Source: Desulfurococcaceae archaeon MEX13E-LK6-19 (GTDB lineage Archaea; Thermoproteota; Thermoprotei_A; Sulfolobales; Desulfurococcaceae). From it: a stretch of DNA of 64,000 nucleotides. The position numbers and the translations under genes were made by a program. This document shows positions 56,057-64,000 of this stretch, piece after piece. The notes beneath the pieces are model-generated. The model was not told where the DNA came from. It ran no database searches and saw nothing but the letters and a program-made list of their open reading frames with translations. The DNA lies in NCBI GenBank assembly GCA_029637525.1, contig CP072660.1, positions 620,001 to 684,000 of the forward strand. Reading direction: 5' to 3'. Within the stretch, counting starts at the first letter, position 1; every line of letters starts with the position of its first letter.

Positions 56057-57484
56057 ATGAGTAAACTGAGAGGCGTAATTCTTATTGTTATGGATGCTTT
56101 AAGGTATGAGTCATTTAAACGTGCTTTGGAACTTGGTTTACTGAATAATCTTGCTTATATAGTGTCGAGGGGGATAACATTTGATAGGGCGTATTCTTTG
56201 ACTAATGCTACAGATCCATCGTTGACAACCATTCTAACAGGTTTACATCCTCTTGAGCATGGGATCATAAACCATGGGCCTAAAGTTAGTCCTCACGAAT
56301 ATGCTAAGGCCTTGAACACTCCTTCGATGACTGAAGTTTTAGCTAAGAGAGGGTGGTTTAATGTAGCTATAGACTTTCTAGAGAGGTGGTTTCTTAGATG
56401 GTTCAACCTATACTCTTCAGTGCACGATCCTTTGCTTTCATCTTTCTCTGGAAAAATTACTTTATTAGTTAAAAATGTTATTAGAGAAGGATATGATGGT
56501 ATTGAGAGAGTATTAAAGCAAGTACTTTTAGGAAAGAATTTTGTGTCCTTGAGTACTTTGCTAAGAAATCCTGGTATAGTCACGGATTTAGCATTAAGAT
56601 ATCTTGTATATGCGTTGTATAGAAAAAGAAAGTTCTTCATAATGATTCACTATTGGAGTACACATAGTCCTTACTATGCATCTAAGCAATTCTTCAAACA
56701 ATTAAAGGCATTAAAAAGCGTACTACTACCTTATGGTGTTAAAGATCTACCTTTAGATCGTGTACTTAAGACTATAGGTAATCCGTATTGGCGGGAATAT
56801 TTAGCAACATGGTTTAGTGAGGCAGGATATACTAAAGTATCTGATGTGGTGTTAGCTTATTATGCTGCTCTTCTATTTATTGACAAGGAACTTGGCAGAC
56901 TTATTAAGTTTCTTGAATATAATGGTCTTCTGGACGAGATTGCAATTATTGTGACTGCTGATCATGGTGAATCGCTCGGTGAACATGGAATTTACTTTGA
57001 TCACCATGGTCTCTATGAGGTTAGTTTGCGTATACCGTTGATATTTTATTACGAGCCCATTGGTAGCAGTAAAGCTAAAGGTGTTGCATTACATAATGAT
57101 ATAGCTCCTACGATTTTAGAGCTTGCAAACGTAGAAAAGAGTATGATCGTAAATAAATACAATCTTCTCAATATACTAGATTATGACCCTAGACAGGAGG
57201 AGCCAGTAATATTTCTTGAAACTTTTACAGAAGCAAAACTAGGAATAAAAATTGGAAACTATAAGTTCATTAAAGCGCTAAATATGAAGGATGCCATATG
57301 TAGGTACTGCCTTAGAGTCCATGGTGGAATAAAGGAGCTATATGATCTTAAGAAAGATCCTAATGAGATGATAAATATAGTTAATGAAGAGAAGGATCTT
57401 GTTAGGCGTCTTGAAAGAAAGTTCTCAAAAGTCTTCCTCAAATTCAAGACAAGACTTATTGCCTCGAGGATTTTCTCACATTAA
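56057..57484 (+). CDS. Sulfatase/phosphatase-like alkaline-phosphatase-superfamily protein
   Basis: About 475 residues. LIVMDALRYESF holds the first metal Asp, NATDPSLTTILTGLHPLEHGI is the nucleophile region (no Cys, so a true formylglycine sulfatase is unlikely), and IVTADHGESLGEHGIYFDHHGLYE supplies later ligands. The end KELYDLKKDPNEMINI is typical of sulfatase-type folds. GGTGG (56047-56051) favours ATG 56057 over TTG 56045. Likely hydrolase or transferase of a phosphate or sulfate ester on glycans. It is distant from the protein at 43480. Confidence 0.82.
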   Translation: MSKLRGVILIVMDALRYESFKRALELGLLNNLAYIVSRGITFDRAYSLTNATDPSLTTILTGLHPLEHGIINHGPKVSPHEYAKALNTPSMTEVLAKRGWFNVAIDFLERWFLRWFNLYSSVHDPLLSSFSGKITLLVKNVIREGYDGIERVLKQVLLGKNFVSLSTLLRNPGIVTDLALRYLVYALYRKRKFFIMIHYWSTHSPYYASKQFFKQLKALKSVLLPYGVKDLPLDRVLKTIGNPYWREYLATWFSEAGYTKVSDVVLAYYAALLFIDKELGRLIKFLEYNGLLDEIAIIVTADHGESLGEHGIYFDHHGLYEVSLRIPLIFYYEPIGSSKAKGVALHNDIAPTILELANVEKSMIVNKYNLLNILDYDPRQEEPVIFLETFTEAKLGIKIGNYKFIKALNMKDAICRYCLRVHGGIKELYDLKKDPNEMINIVNEEKDLVRRLERKFSKVFLKFKTRLIASRIFSH

Positions 57485-58110
57485 TATTCCTCAAGCTAAA
57501 ACTTTTGGCTTATTACATGAATAGCTTTTATTCTGTTTGTGTATCAGCGTAAATATGTTACTTATCGCTTTATTTGTGTGGTAGATAAAACAGTTAAGCA
57601 AGATCCTATTACCTTGGTTTGTTTCTTTTGGAAGTGTTTATAGGTGATTATGTATATTATATGCTTATGATTCGTGCTATTGTCGAGTATTTTAGTAGAC
57701 TAGATCTTGAGAAACGTAATATTAATCTAGTACTTATTTTCAATGAGCGGCTTAGGATTAACTGTAAAATGTTTAATGAAAAATACATAGTGGCATAGCC
57801 AAAAATGAATCCATAGATGCTCTAATCCCCAACCCTAGTGTAATATGTCATAAGACCTATGGTTATTCCATCAAGATGTATAAGCAGAAGATAACTAGTG
57901 GCGAAATAGAGTATCACGTGTTTTAGACTACATCTTCTTTTCATAATCGTTGTTATCAAGAATAACAGTAGTACGCTTAGACATACAAACACCTAGTATA
58001 AAATTCTTAGAATAAAATTAAGGAGTTGTTTCTTGTAGAATCATGTAGAGGCTATGAGTTAAGGAATAAATTTATTTGGATCGAGATAGTAATTATTATT
58101 TTGTTTCATT
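57485..58110. other. Island right border with gene remnants
   Basis: A 626-base spacer. On the minus strand, 57928-57984 encodes 18 residues beginning MSKRTTVILD, like the start of a ribbon-helix-helix antitoxin, then stops at once. On the plus strand a 45-codon frame (57661-57798) has no recognisable domain. Composition moves back towards that of the host genes. TATA-like AAATTTATTTGG (58067-58078) could serve the next gene. Confidence 0.45.
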
Positions 58111-59097
58111 GTGTGGTTTTTCTATGGTGTGGCTGCTGTGGCTGGTTTGCTCTATATTGTCTCTAGTGATGTTGGTATAGAAGTTGTTGTGGATAATAGT
58201 GATGCCGATGTTGTAAAGGGTTTTGAATCCTCTTTTGCCGGCCGATATATACCGTCTTTCACGATAGAGTCTAGTAGACCTGAAGGTGTTTTTGTTGGCG
58301 CCCGGGTTGAGTGGAAGCTTGCCGACAAAGGGTTTAAGGTAGAGTCCTATGGGCTTTATTCCGGTGATGGTGTAGATATATATAGTATTGTTTCTGCCCC
58401 ACCTGCACCCTACGTAAATGAGTCACCATACTTCTTTATCCTCCAGGTACTGGCTAGGCAGTACGCTAGACGAGGCAAGATAGTCTTTACTGATGCTGTC
58501 TCCTTCATGAACGATAACGGAGAGGCTGTTATGCTTCTGGGCTACCCACATACTGGGAAGAGTACCTTGACAGCCTTGGCCCTAGATAGAGGATTTGTGC
58601 CTCTCACTACAGAGAACACGATCGTAGAGTTAAGGAATGATAGTGCCTATATTGTTGGCGGCACAGGGATCCTAGTCTACGACCCTGCTATAAGGAGGCT
58701 ATACGGAGTCGCCATCCCTGTTCACGAGGAAACGAGGCACGGGTACCACATAGTAGACCTAGACAAGGTTAGACCCGAAAGAAGAGAAGCGCTAGACAAA
58801 GGAGTCCCCATAGACAGGATCTATGTGCTACATTGCTCATACTCCTCGGCGGGAGCAGACTACAAGCCAGTCAAGGGGAGAAAGATAGTGAAAACACTAT
58901 GGTACTTTGCGACAGCGCTTATTAAGGGGGTAGACTACTATGAGCCAGCACCACTAGACCTAAGCACAGATCAGGAAACCATGCAGAAAATAGCAGAAAA
59001 CATTAAGACAATAGCAGAAACCTACACCAACAGGTTCTATGAAATATTCGGAAAACACGACAAAGCATTCCAACTAATAACACGAGAACAAAAATAA
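58111..59097 (+). CDS. HPr-kinase-like (HprK) P-loop protein
   Basis: A 328-residue protein with an HprK-type core: Walker A LLGYPHTGKSTLTALAL near residues 144-160, then GFVPLTTENTIVE, a likely acidic cluster as in HPr kinase/phosphorylase. The first roughly 130 residues form a separate N-terminal domain. Archaea lack the classic PTS in most lineages, so HPr itself is unlikely as substrate. HprK-like proteins also occur in peptide- and polysaccharide-related clusters. GTG start, about 30 bases after a TATA-like element. Confidence 0.72.
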   Translation: MWFFYGVAAVAGLLYIVSSDVGIEVVVDNSDADVVKGFESSFAGRYIPSFTIESSRPEGVFVGARVEWKLADKGFKVESYGLYSGDGVDIYSIVSAPPAPYVNESPYFFILQVLARQYARRGKIVFTDAVSFMNDNGEAVMLLGYPHTGKSTLTALALDRGFVPLTTENTIVELRNDSAYIVGGTGILVYDPAIRRLYGVAIPVHEETRHGYHIVDLDKVRPERREALDKGVPIDRIYVLHCSYSSAGADYKPVKGRKIVKTLWYFATALIKGVDYYEPAPLDLSTDQETMQKIAENIKTIAETYTNRFYEIFGKHDKAFQLITREQK

Positions 59098-59315
59098 CAA
59101 CAGGAGTACATGGATTATTCGCGTATATTTGAGTACTAAATCTCCTAGGGAGCCAGTATAAGACTTCTCTTTACCAAGAATTAGTTAAGGCTCGATTACC
59201 TTAATATAGGATGGGATGGACAATCTTTCTTCATGTATTCATGTTTTTGATCAAGTCTTTTAAGCTAATGGTATTAACTATTTTGTTTGCTCTTGTTTGT
59301 TCTTTTTCTTGGTTT

Positions 59316-59876
59316 CTATGGTAGTAGCTCGTGTAGGCTCAGTGGGCGCTTCTTCTTCATATGTATAGTGACCGCTATTATGGCTAGAGCTGCTCCTACT
59401 ATCTGTGTCGCCAAAACATATGCTAGTGTGTTCGTATCGACTATACCATGGCCTATGGTGAGTGTGTAGTGGTGTGTAATATAGCTATGGGCTAATGAGA
59501 CACTTCTGCTGACAACGACATATGTAAGTCCTAGGACGTCGAGAGATAACGTCGTAGATACACTGTACTCGATCTTGTAGACATAGAGCTCGAGTGCTGT
59601 AGGAAGTGCTATGAGTACTGTAGAACACCAGATAATGTAGTCGGCAACAACGAGATCAGCAGCATCATACAAGAATGCAGCAAACAAGAAAACTAGCAAA
59701 CCAAGTCCAAGACTAACAAGGAAGATACGAAATCTATACACCACTTCAAGAACCCGAGGTAGCACCGACCCACACACCCACAGCGACAAGATAATATAAT
59801 TATAGAGGGAGTACATAGAAGTAACTATTCTATGTACATGTAATAGTAATGATAACAAGTAGGGATAATACGTCAT
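59316..59876 (-). CDS. Polytopic membrane protein, unrecognised
   Basis: A 186-residue protein with four or five hydrophobic segments, including FRIFLVSLGLGLLVFLFAAFLY, IIWCSTVLIALPTALELYVY and LAYVLATQIVGAALAIIAVTI, ending in a basic KKKRPLSLHELLP tail. I recognise no family. The first 20 codons are weak and ATG 59816 is an alternative start. It stands alone, with no operon partner. Confidence 0.55.
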   Translation of the reverse strand: MTYYPYLLSLLLHVHRIVTSMYSLYNYIILSLWVCGSVLPRVLEVVYRFRIFLVSLGLGLLVFLFAAFLYDAADLVVADYIIWCSTVLIALPTALELYVYKIEYSVSTTLSLDVLGLTYVVVSRSVSLAHSYITHHYTLTIGHGIVDTNTLAYVLATQIVGAALAIIAVTIHMKKKRPLSLHELLP

Positions 59877-60087
59877 TTGTCAATTAATACTAGTAACAAC
59901 TTCTTCTAGCTTAATTTCCTTTTCTCAAAAGACTATACAGATAAAGAAAAAACTTTTCCAAGAACCTGGCTCTTCTCCCTGTTAATGAGATTCCAAATCG
60001 AAAAGCATTTTGCGTAGAGTAGCACTTATACAGTTCAATTAGAAATAATATCCATGAAACATTGGTGTAAAACACTAAGATACAAGA

Positions 60088-60816
60088 CTAACAGCAGCTA
60101 CTGGAATTTGTTTCAATATCGTAGGCTAGTATTCTTTCTTTCCATGCTTTATAGAGTACCTCTAGTACTTCTCCCTCGGATAAATCATGCCATTTAATGT
60201 ATGCATCTGCCACAGCATATGGTGTTTCCTCTCTAGGGTTTAAACAATATATTTTATCGGCGTGTTCTTGCAGTCTCCTAGCCGCTTCAAGATGGCATGT
60301 TGGTACAGCCACTATTACCTCCTTAGGCTCCTTCTTTTTAACGAAACCTAGTGCAGCCATCATAGTGTATCCAGCTGCTATACCGTCGTCTACAAGGAGG
60401 ATACGCTTCCCACTAATACCCCCATAGTCCTTGCTGCCACGAAAAACAACAATCCTTCTCTCTATCTCCAAGACCTGCTTCTCGACAGCCCTCCTGATAT
60501 CTTCCTCGGTTAAACCAAGGTATAGAGCGAGTTCCCTGTCAACAAAATAGTTCCCATCAGGATCCACAGCACCAAAACCAGCCTCAGTATTCCACGGGAT
60601 CAAAAGCTTCCTGCATACAAGGACGTCAAGCCTAGAACAAAGAATCTTGGCAACCATATATCCCACGGGGACTCCTCCAGAAGGGATAGCATACACTACA
60701 TCAACGCTGACATTGTTATCACGAAGCCACTCACCAAGCTTCTTGCCAGCATCAAATCTATCCTTAAAAACGAAATGATTGTTAAAGTATTTCTCATTAA
60801 CAATAAGTGAGCCCAC
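60088..60816 (-). CDS. Phosphoribosyltransferase-family protein
   Basis: A 242-residue type I phosphoribosyltransferase. The PRPP loop is ILLVDDGIAAGYTMMAAL and an early loop is AIPSGGVPVGYMVAK; LVCRKLLIPWNTEAGFGAV follows, as in the COG1926 group whose substrate is not established. Start is GTG at 60816, inside the end of the preceding membrane-protein gene (20-base overlap), so the two are translationally coupled. The CxxxxxxxSSCC-like cysteine end (NSSSCC) is unusual. Confidence 0.85.
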   Translation of the reverse strand: MGSLIVNEKYFNNHFVFKDRFDAGKKLGEWLRDNNVSVDVVYAIPSGGVPVGYMVAKILCSRLDVLVCRKLLIPWNTEAGFGAVDPDGNYFVDRELALYLGLTEEDIRRAVEKQVLEIERRIVVFRGSKDYGGISGKRILLVDDGIAAGYTMMAALGFVKKKEPKEVIVAVPTCHLEAARRLQEHADKIYCLNPREETPYAVADAYIKWHDLSEGEVLEVLYKAWKERILAYDIETNSSSCC

Positions 60817-61105
60817 AGAACAGCACCTTCTCTAGACTTCCTGTAAGGAACAGTGCATGCCATGCACCTCGTATGGGTAACGGTATGATCTTGAATACTA
60901 TGACTAGAAGGAACACTATGAACAATATGATGGTGATCAATACTATGAAGATCACTAATGTAATCAATACTATAAGTATAGGGGCAAACACTGCTCCAAG
61001 CACACCAGCAATAAGCAAGCCAGCCTTACTCCGAACACCAAGAAGATAAGCAATCAATGCACCGAGAATAAAACCTATGACACCTATGACAATACCAGCA
61101 AACAT
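60797..61105 (-). CDS. Small membrane protein coupled to phosphoribosyltransferase
   Basis: A 102-residue protein with three hydrophobic segments: GIVIGVIGFILGALIAYLLG, AGLLIAGVLGAVFAPILIV and a long IVLITIILFIVFLLVIVFKII. It overlaps the phosphoribosyltransferase start by 20 bases and would be made with it. No family is recognised. The opposing plus-strand frame over the same bases has no recognisable features. Confidence 0.6.
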   Translation of the reverse strand: MFAGIVIGVIGFILGALIAYLLGVRSKAGLLIAGVLGAVFAPILIVLITLVIFIVLITIILFIVFLLVIVFKIIPLPIRGAWHALFLTGSLEKVLFCGLTYC

Positions 61106-61196
61106 AGACGATCAAGCCTCTACAGCGTAGTATGTTCCTACGTAGATAGTTATAACTAGGCCCTCTTATACAGTATTACCTATGGTGTGAAAATAC

Positions 61197-61505
61197 ATGG
61201 GTGTCCTCATATCATTCTATATAGTACCACTTGGTGAAGGAACTAGTATCTCTAGGTACGTCAGTGAAGTAGCCAAAACCCTCAAGGAAAAGAACGTAAA
61301 ATTCATGATGACACCAGAATCCACGATCATTGAAGCAAAAGACGTTAATGAAGGACTCAAGATCATAGCTGAAGTACACAATAAGATCATGTCTATGGGC
61401 GTAAACAGGATGGTCACGGTAATAAAAATAGATGATAGGCGTGACAAAGAACTAACGCTAGAGATCATGAAGAATAAGGTAGACAAGATACTAACCGGAA
61501 AATAA
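61197..61505 (+). CDS. MTH1187/YkoF-type thiamine-binding-fold protein
   Basis: A 102-residue protein of the MTH1187 (COG0011, DUF77) family, a ferredoxin-like fold that forms tetramers. Landmarks are FYIVPLGEGTSISRYVSEVAKTL, then FMMTPESTIIEA, and a C-terminal TVIKIDDRRDK. Some members bind thiamine pyrimidine or thiamine; the function is not established. GGTG at 61184-61187 is a suitable distance before ATG 61197. It stands alone between two minus-strand genes. Confidence 0.88.
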   Translation: MGVLISFYIVPLGEGTSISRYVSEVAKTLKEKNVKFMMTPESTIIEAKDVNEGLKIIAEVHNKIMSMGVNRMVTVIKIDDRRDKELTLEIMKNKVDKILTGK

Positions 61506-61577
61506 GTATACTCCGTCAAAACATTATACTGATATTTTATTGAGAATATAAGAGAGTATGAAGACCCCTATGGTTTG

Positions 61578-64000
61578 CTATATGTTTTGCTGGTATAGTA
61601 TTATGGTTAGTGATGTAGTTAATGCTACATGGTCTAGTACATAATCTCCTCCAAGAGTTGAAACAACTAGGGAGCTGCTCCTAGTTTCTATAATGAATAC
61701 TGAAGTGTATTGTTCTCCCTGGTCTAGATAGTAGACTTGAAGTCTAGGTAACTGACTATATGATGTAGGGCGAGGCAAGTATTCTCCAGGAATCCACTTG
61801 GGCGGATATAGTAGTTTGTATTTTTTAGTATAATCCGGTTGTGTTGGGTACTCGCTAGGGCTTCCATTATCCATGTAGCTTATCTGTAGATCGTCTACAG
61901 GGATCTCTAGAAGATACTTTAACCAGGCCCATCCATTTTCTCCAACAATATATTTCCCGTTTACTCCATGGATGCCGTCTCCAACATAATAGAATGGATA
62001 GCCTTTAAGACTACACCAGTTCCATCTATGCCTCCATATATTCCATGCTATAGTAGCGTAGAGAGACCTCCATCTATACCCAGTGCCCGGTATCCCGTAG
62101 ACACTCCAGTCTATTGAATCCCAGTTGCTTGGAGTAGCATTGAATACTAGTCTCCATTTCCCGCCACGGTATATCTGGAACTCAAGGTACTTTACAACAT
62201 AAGATGCATCCCAGCCGCTGGGAACACCCCATATTCCAAGAGACAAGTACGTTATATCTCTGTAATCTAGAGACCCTGGGTCAATAACGCCTTCATGGTA
62301 TGCTATAAGGGAGCCTGTTTCATTAAATAATGCTACCTTCAATGTATTGTTATCATATATAGTGAGCTCCATGACATACCAGCTATGAGGATTAATATAT
62401 GGAACACCAAGACCCTCAGCCATTACTCTACCGTTATACCATACTACAAGATCGATATTGTTGTGTAGATCATTATTTGGAAGCCTTAGTTCGCTTGTAA
62501 AAACACGTACATCAGTATTGTTTATTGGTGGGCGTGTGATAAAACCTATGCCGAAGGAATGGACTGGCGCCAAAGGTGATATAGCAATCCTTACTCTTAG
62601 AGCATCACTACTACGTGCGTAACTAAATATATTAGTATACAATGTAAACTCGTGGTCAGCGAATGTATGGAGCTCGACTACGCTCTGATTATCAAACATG
62701 TGTATAGTATAGAAACTAGACCCATTACTATACCATGTTGGAGGCGATGGAACAAGCTCGCCGTGGAGATTGACGACAGTAATGTTATCTCGTGGCTGAA
62801 GCAACAGTGTCTTAAACGCATCGAGAGAGTCAATAATACTATAATTAAATCCTAGAATACCAGACAAATAATCAATGGCATCAACGTATTCTTCCAGTAA
62901 ACCAGGGGCTGTAGACAAGTTCTCGTCGCTACCAATCCAAGAGGCAGGAACAGAAGGGATGCCAACCAGGTATACATGTGTACCAAGAGGAGCAGTTGGA
63001 GGCCTCGTGACACCAGGTTTCTTCATGGCAGTGTAGAGTGCTGTAGCAACAGCTATCTTTGCAACTACATCATCAGACATCTCGCCTGAACCCGACAAGC
63101 CATTAACTATAATAAATCCCTTGCCCAACCGATATGCAGCAGAAGCATAGAAAGTATTTGATCCACTTCTATAACTGTAAAACACATAAGCAGGCTCTAA
63201 ACCACTAACCAATGTTGATTGACGAGAGGCATTCACTGCATCAGGGAGAGAAAGTCCCGTATAGTAGTATACCTCGTCTACAAGATCTGATGCGTAGGCT
63301 GAAAGAACACCATATCTGTCGCTCCAAAAAACAGCCGATCCACCTACACAAGAAGCCACAATACTAAACCCTTTATCGCCTACAGTATACCTACTAGACC
63401 CGTTGTCAACGTAGAAGAACGGGTAACCACGTATCGAAACCCAGATCCATCCGTGATCCCTTATGTTCTTACCTATGTTCCTCAAGTAATCATACCATGT
63501 ACCATTCCAAGAGGGAGGTATGGGTACTACTTCATCGTGAGCATTAATAACAATAGCATCCTCAGGAGGATTACGGATAAGATCCTCTAGTTTATCCCAA
63601 GAATCAATAGTTATAACCAAGGCTTTCTCATTAAGATAATTGTAAACATAATAGGGAACGCCCCAGCTACCCGGAACATCAGGTATGTAGATAAGATAAA
63701 CTCTAAACACGTTCATGAGTACTGGGCGGACATAACGTGGGGGAGACAAACCCTGGAGACCACCAGCATATACATAAACTGGTTTCCCGGAAATCTTCTC
63801 ATAATCACTATCCGGGACAAGAACAGTAACCATACGCATTTCCCCGGGCTTAAGTACAACAGGTTCCTCAAGCTCATAAAAGAGATCTATTGAAGTGAAA
63901 GGCTCTAGTAAACGTACGTAATGTATTGTAACATTAGAATCAGCAGTACTAAGAATAATTACGTGTAGAAGATATGGATCAGAAACCTTGTCGAAATAAG
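61578..64000 (-). CDS. Large exported-type protein, partial at right window edge
   Basis: An unfinished minus-strand gene. An ATG exists at 63839, but the frame stays open beyond it to the window edge, reading FTSIDLFYELEEPVVLKPGE before it, so the start lies outside. At least 806 codons are visible. The protein contains a duplicated unit: VINAHDEVVPIPPSW, GWIWVSIRGYPFFYVDNG and YTVGDKG are matched later by VNLHGELVPSPPTW, WNWCSLKGYPFYYVGDG and YIVGENGW. In the second copy about 200 residues of a beta-rich, concanavalin-like module (VELHTFADHEFTLY to WDSIDWSVYG) are inserted between the matching parts. The C-terminal DYVLDHVALTTSLTIILYQQ could be a membrane anchor. The function is unknown. 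Confidence 0.7.
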   Translation of the reverse strand, partial: YFDKVSDPYLLHVIILSTADSNVTIHYVRLLEPFTSIDLFYELEEPVVLKPGEMRMVTVLVPDSDYEKISGKPVYVYAGGLQGLSPPRYVRPVLMNVFRVYLIYIPDVPGSWGVPYYVYNYLNEKALVITIDSWDKLEDLIRNPPEDAIVINAHDEVVPIPPSWNGTWYDYLRNIGKNIRDHGWIWVSIRGYPFFYVDNGSSRYTVGDKGFSIVASCVGGSAVFWSDRYGVLSAYASDLVDEVYYYTGLSLPDAVNASRQSTLVSGLEPAYVFYSYRSGSNTFYASAAYRLGKGFIIVNGLSGSGEMSDDVVAKIAVATALYTAMKKPGVTRPPTAPLGTHVYLVGIPSVPASWIGSDENLSTAPGLLEEYVDAIDYLSGILGFNYSIIDSLDAFKTLLLQPRDNITVVNLHGELVPSPPTWYSNGSSFYTIHMFDNQSVVELHTFADHEFTLYTNIFSYARSSDALRVRIAISPLAPVHSFGIGFITRPPINNTDVRVFTSELRLPNNDLHNNIDLVVWYNGRVMAEGLGVPYINPHSWYVMELTIYDNNTLKVALFNETGSLIAYHEGVIDPGSLDYRDITYLSLGIWGVPSGWDASYVVKYLEFQIYRGGKWRLVFNATPSNWDSIDWSVYGIPGTGYRWRSLYATIAWNIWRHRWNWCSLKGYPFYYVGDGIHGVNGKYIVGENGWAWLKYLLEIPVDDLQISYMDNGSPSEYPTQPDYTKKYKLLYPPKWIPGEYLPRPTSYSQLPRLQVYYLDQGEQYTSVFIIETRSSSLVVSTLGGDYVLDHVALTTSLTIILYQQNI

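Noticed and set aside
60807-61049. 80-codon plus-strand frame antisense to the small membrane protein
   Set aside because: It is basic shadow sequence of a hydrophobic gene on the minus strand that is translationally coupled to the phosphoribosyltransferase.

Overview
The window comes from a hyperthermophilic crenarchaeon, most likely order Desulfurococcales. It encodes archaeal S7, aEF1A and S10 in the usual archaeal order. Starts are frequently TTG or GTG, Shine-Dalgarno sites of the GGTGA type recur about 5-7 bases upstream, and TATA-type promoters are visible. The aEF1A reads closest, from memory, to Pyrodictiaceae or Staphylothermus proteins, but the genus cannot be fixed without a search.

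Layout. (1) 1-2372: translation genes rps7 (cut by the left edge), tuf/aEF1A and rps10. (2) 2494-4671: a GNAT acyltransferase overlapping an N-acylamino-acid racemase/OSBS-family enzyme, then tRNA-Ser(GGA). (3) 4770-7204, minus strand: UPF0282 metallo-hydrolase, polysaccharide deacetylase and a PadR regulator. The regulator is divergent from (4) 7377-10115, a three-gene Frh-like [NiFe] hydrogenase (large subunit, small subunit with ferredoxin domain, FrhB-like flavoprotein). (5) 10323-16979: a giant exported beta-helix surface protein. (6) 17268-22993: a GT2 enzyme and a DUF4129/DUF4350/MoxR/DUF58/membrane-protein operon. (7) 23199-30354, minus strand: two tandem paralogous exported beta-propeller/Ig-like proteins with a VapBC toxin-antitoxin pair between them. 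(8) 30465-31807: flavodoxin and a YdjM-type membrane hydrolase. (9) 32173-35723: dTDP-L-rhamnose genes rmlA, rmlB, rmlD and rmlC; rmlC carries an in-frame TGA. (10) about 36200-57500: a visibly AT-rich surface-glycan island with GT2 and GT4 glycosyltransferases, sugar epimerases, a GT-C-like membrane protein, two alkaline-phosphatase-superfamily proteins, TMK-like kinases paired with an NTP_transf_5-type nucleotidyltransferase, a flippase and a methyltransferase, plus two decayed genes. (11) 57485-64000: return to host-like composition, with an HprK-like kinase, membrane proteins, a phosphoribosyltransferase, an MTH1187-type protein and a large exported protein that runs off the right edge.

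How it fits together. Most of the window serves the cell surface. Activated rhamnose from the Rml proteins would feed the glycosyltransferases, the flippase would move the lipid-linked glycan outward, and the giant exported proteins are rich in N-glycosylation sequons. The island has sharp composition edges and carries pseudogenes, which suggests repeated exchange and decay. Functional statements rest on motif recognition by eye, and composition statements are visual estimates.
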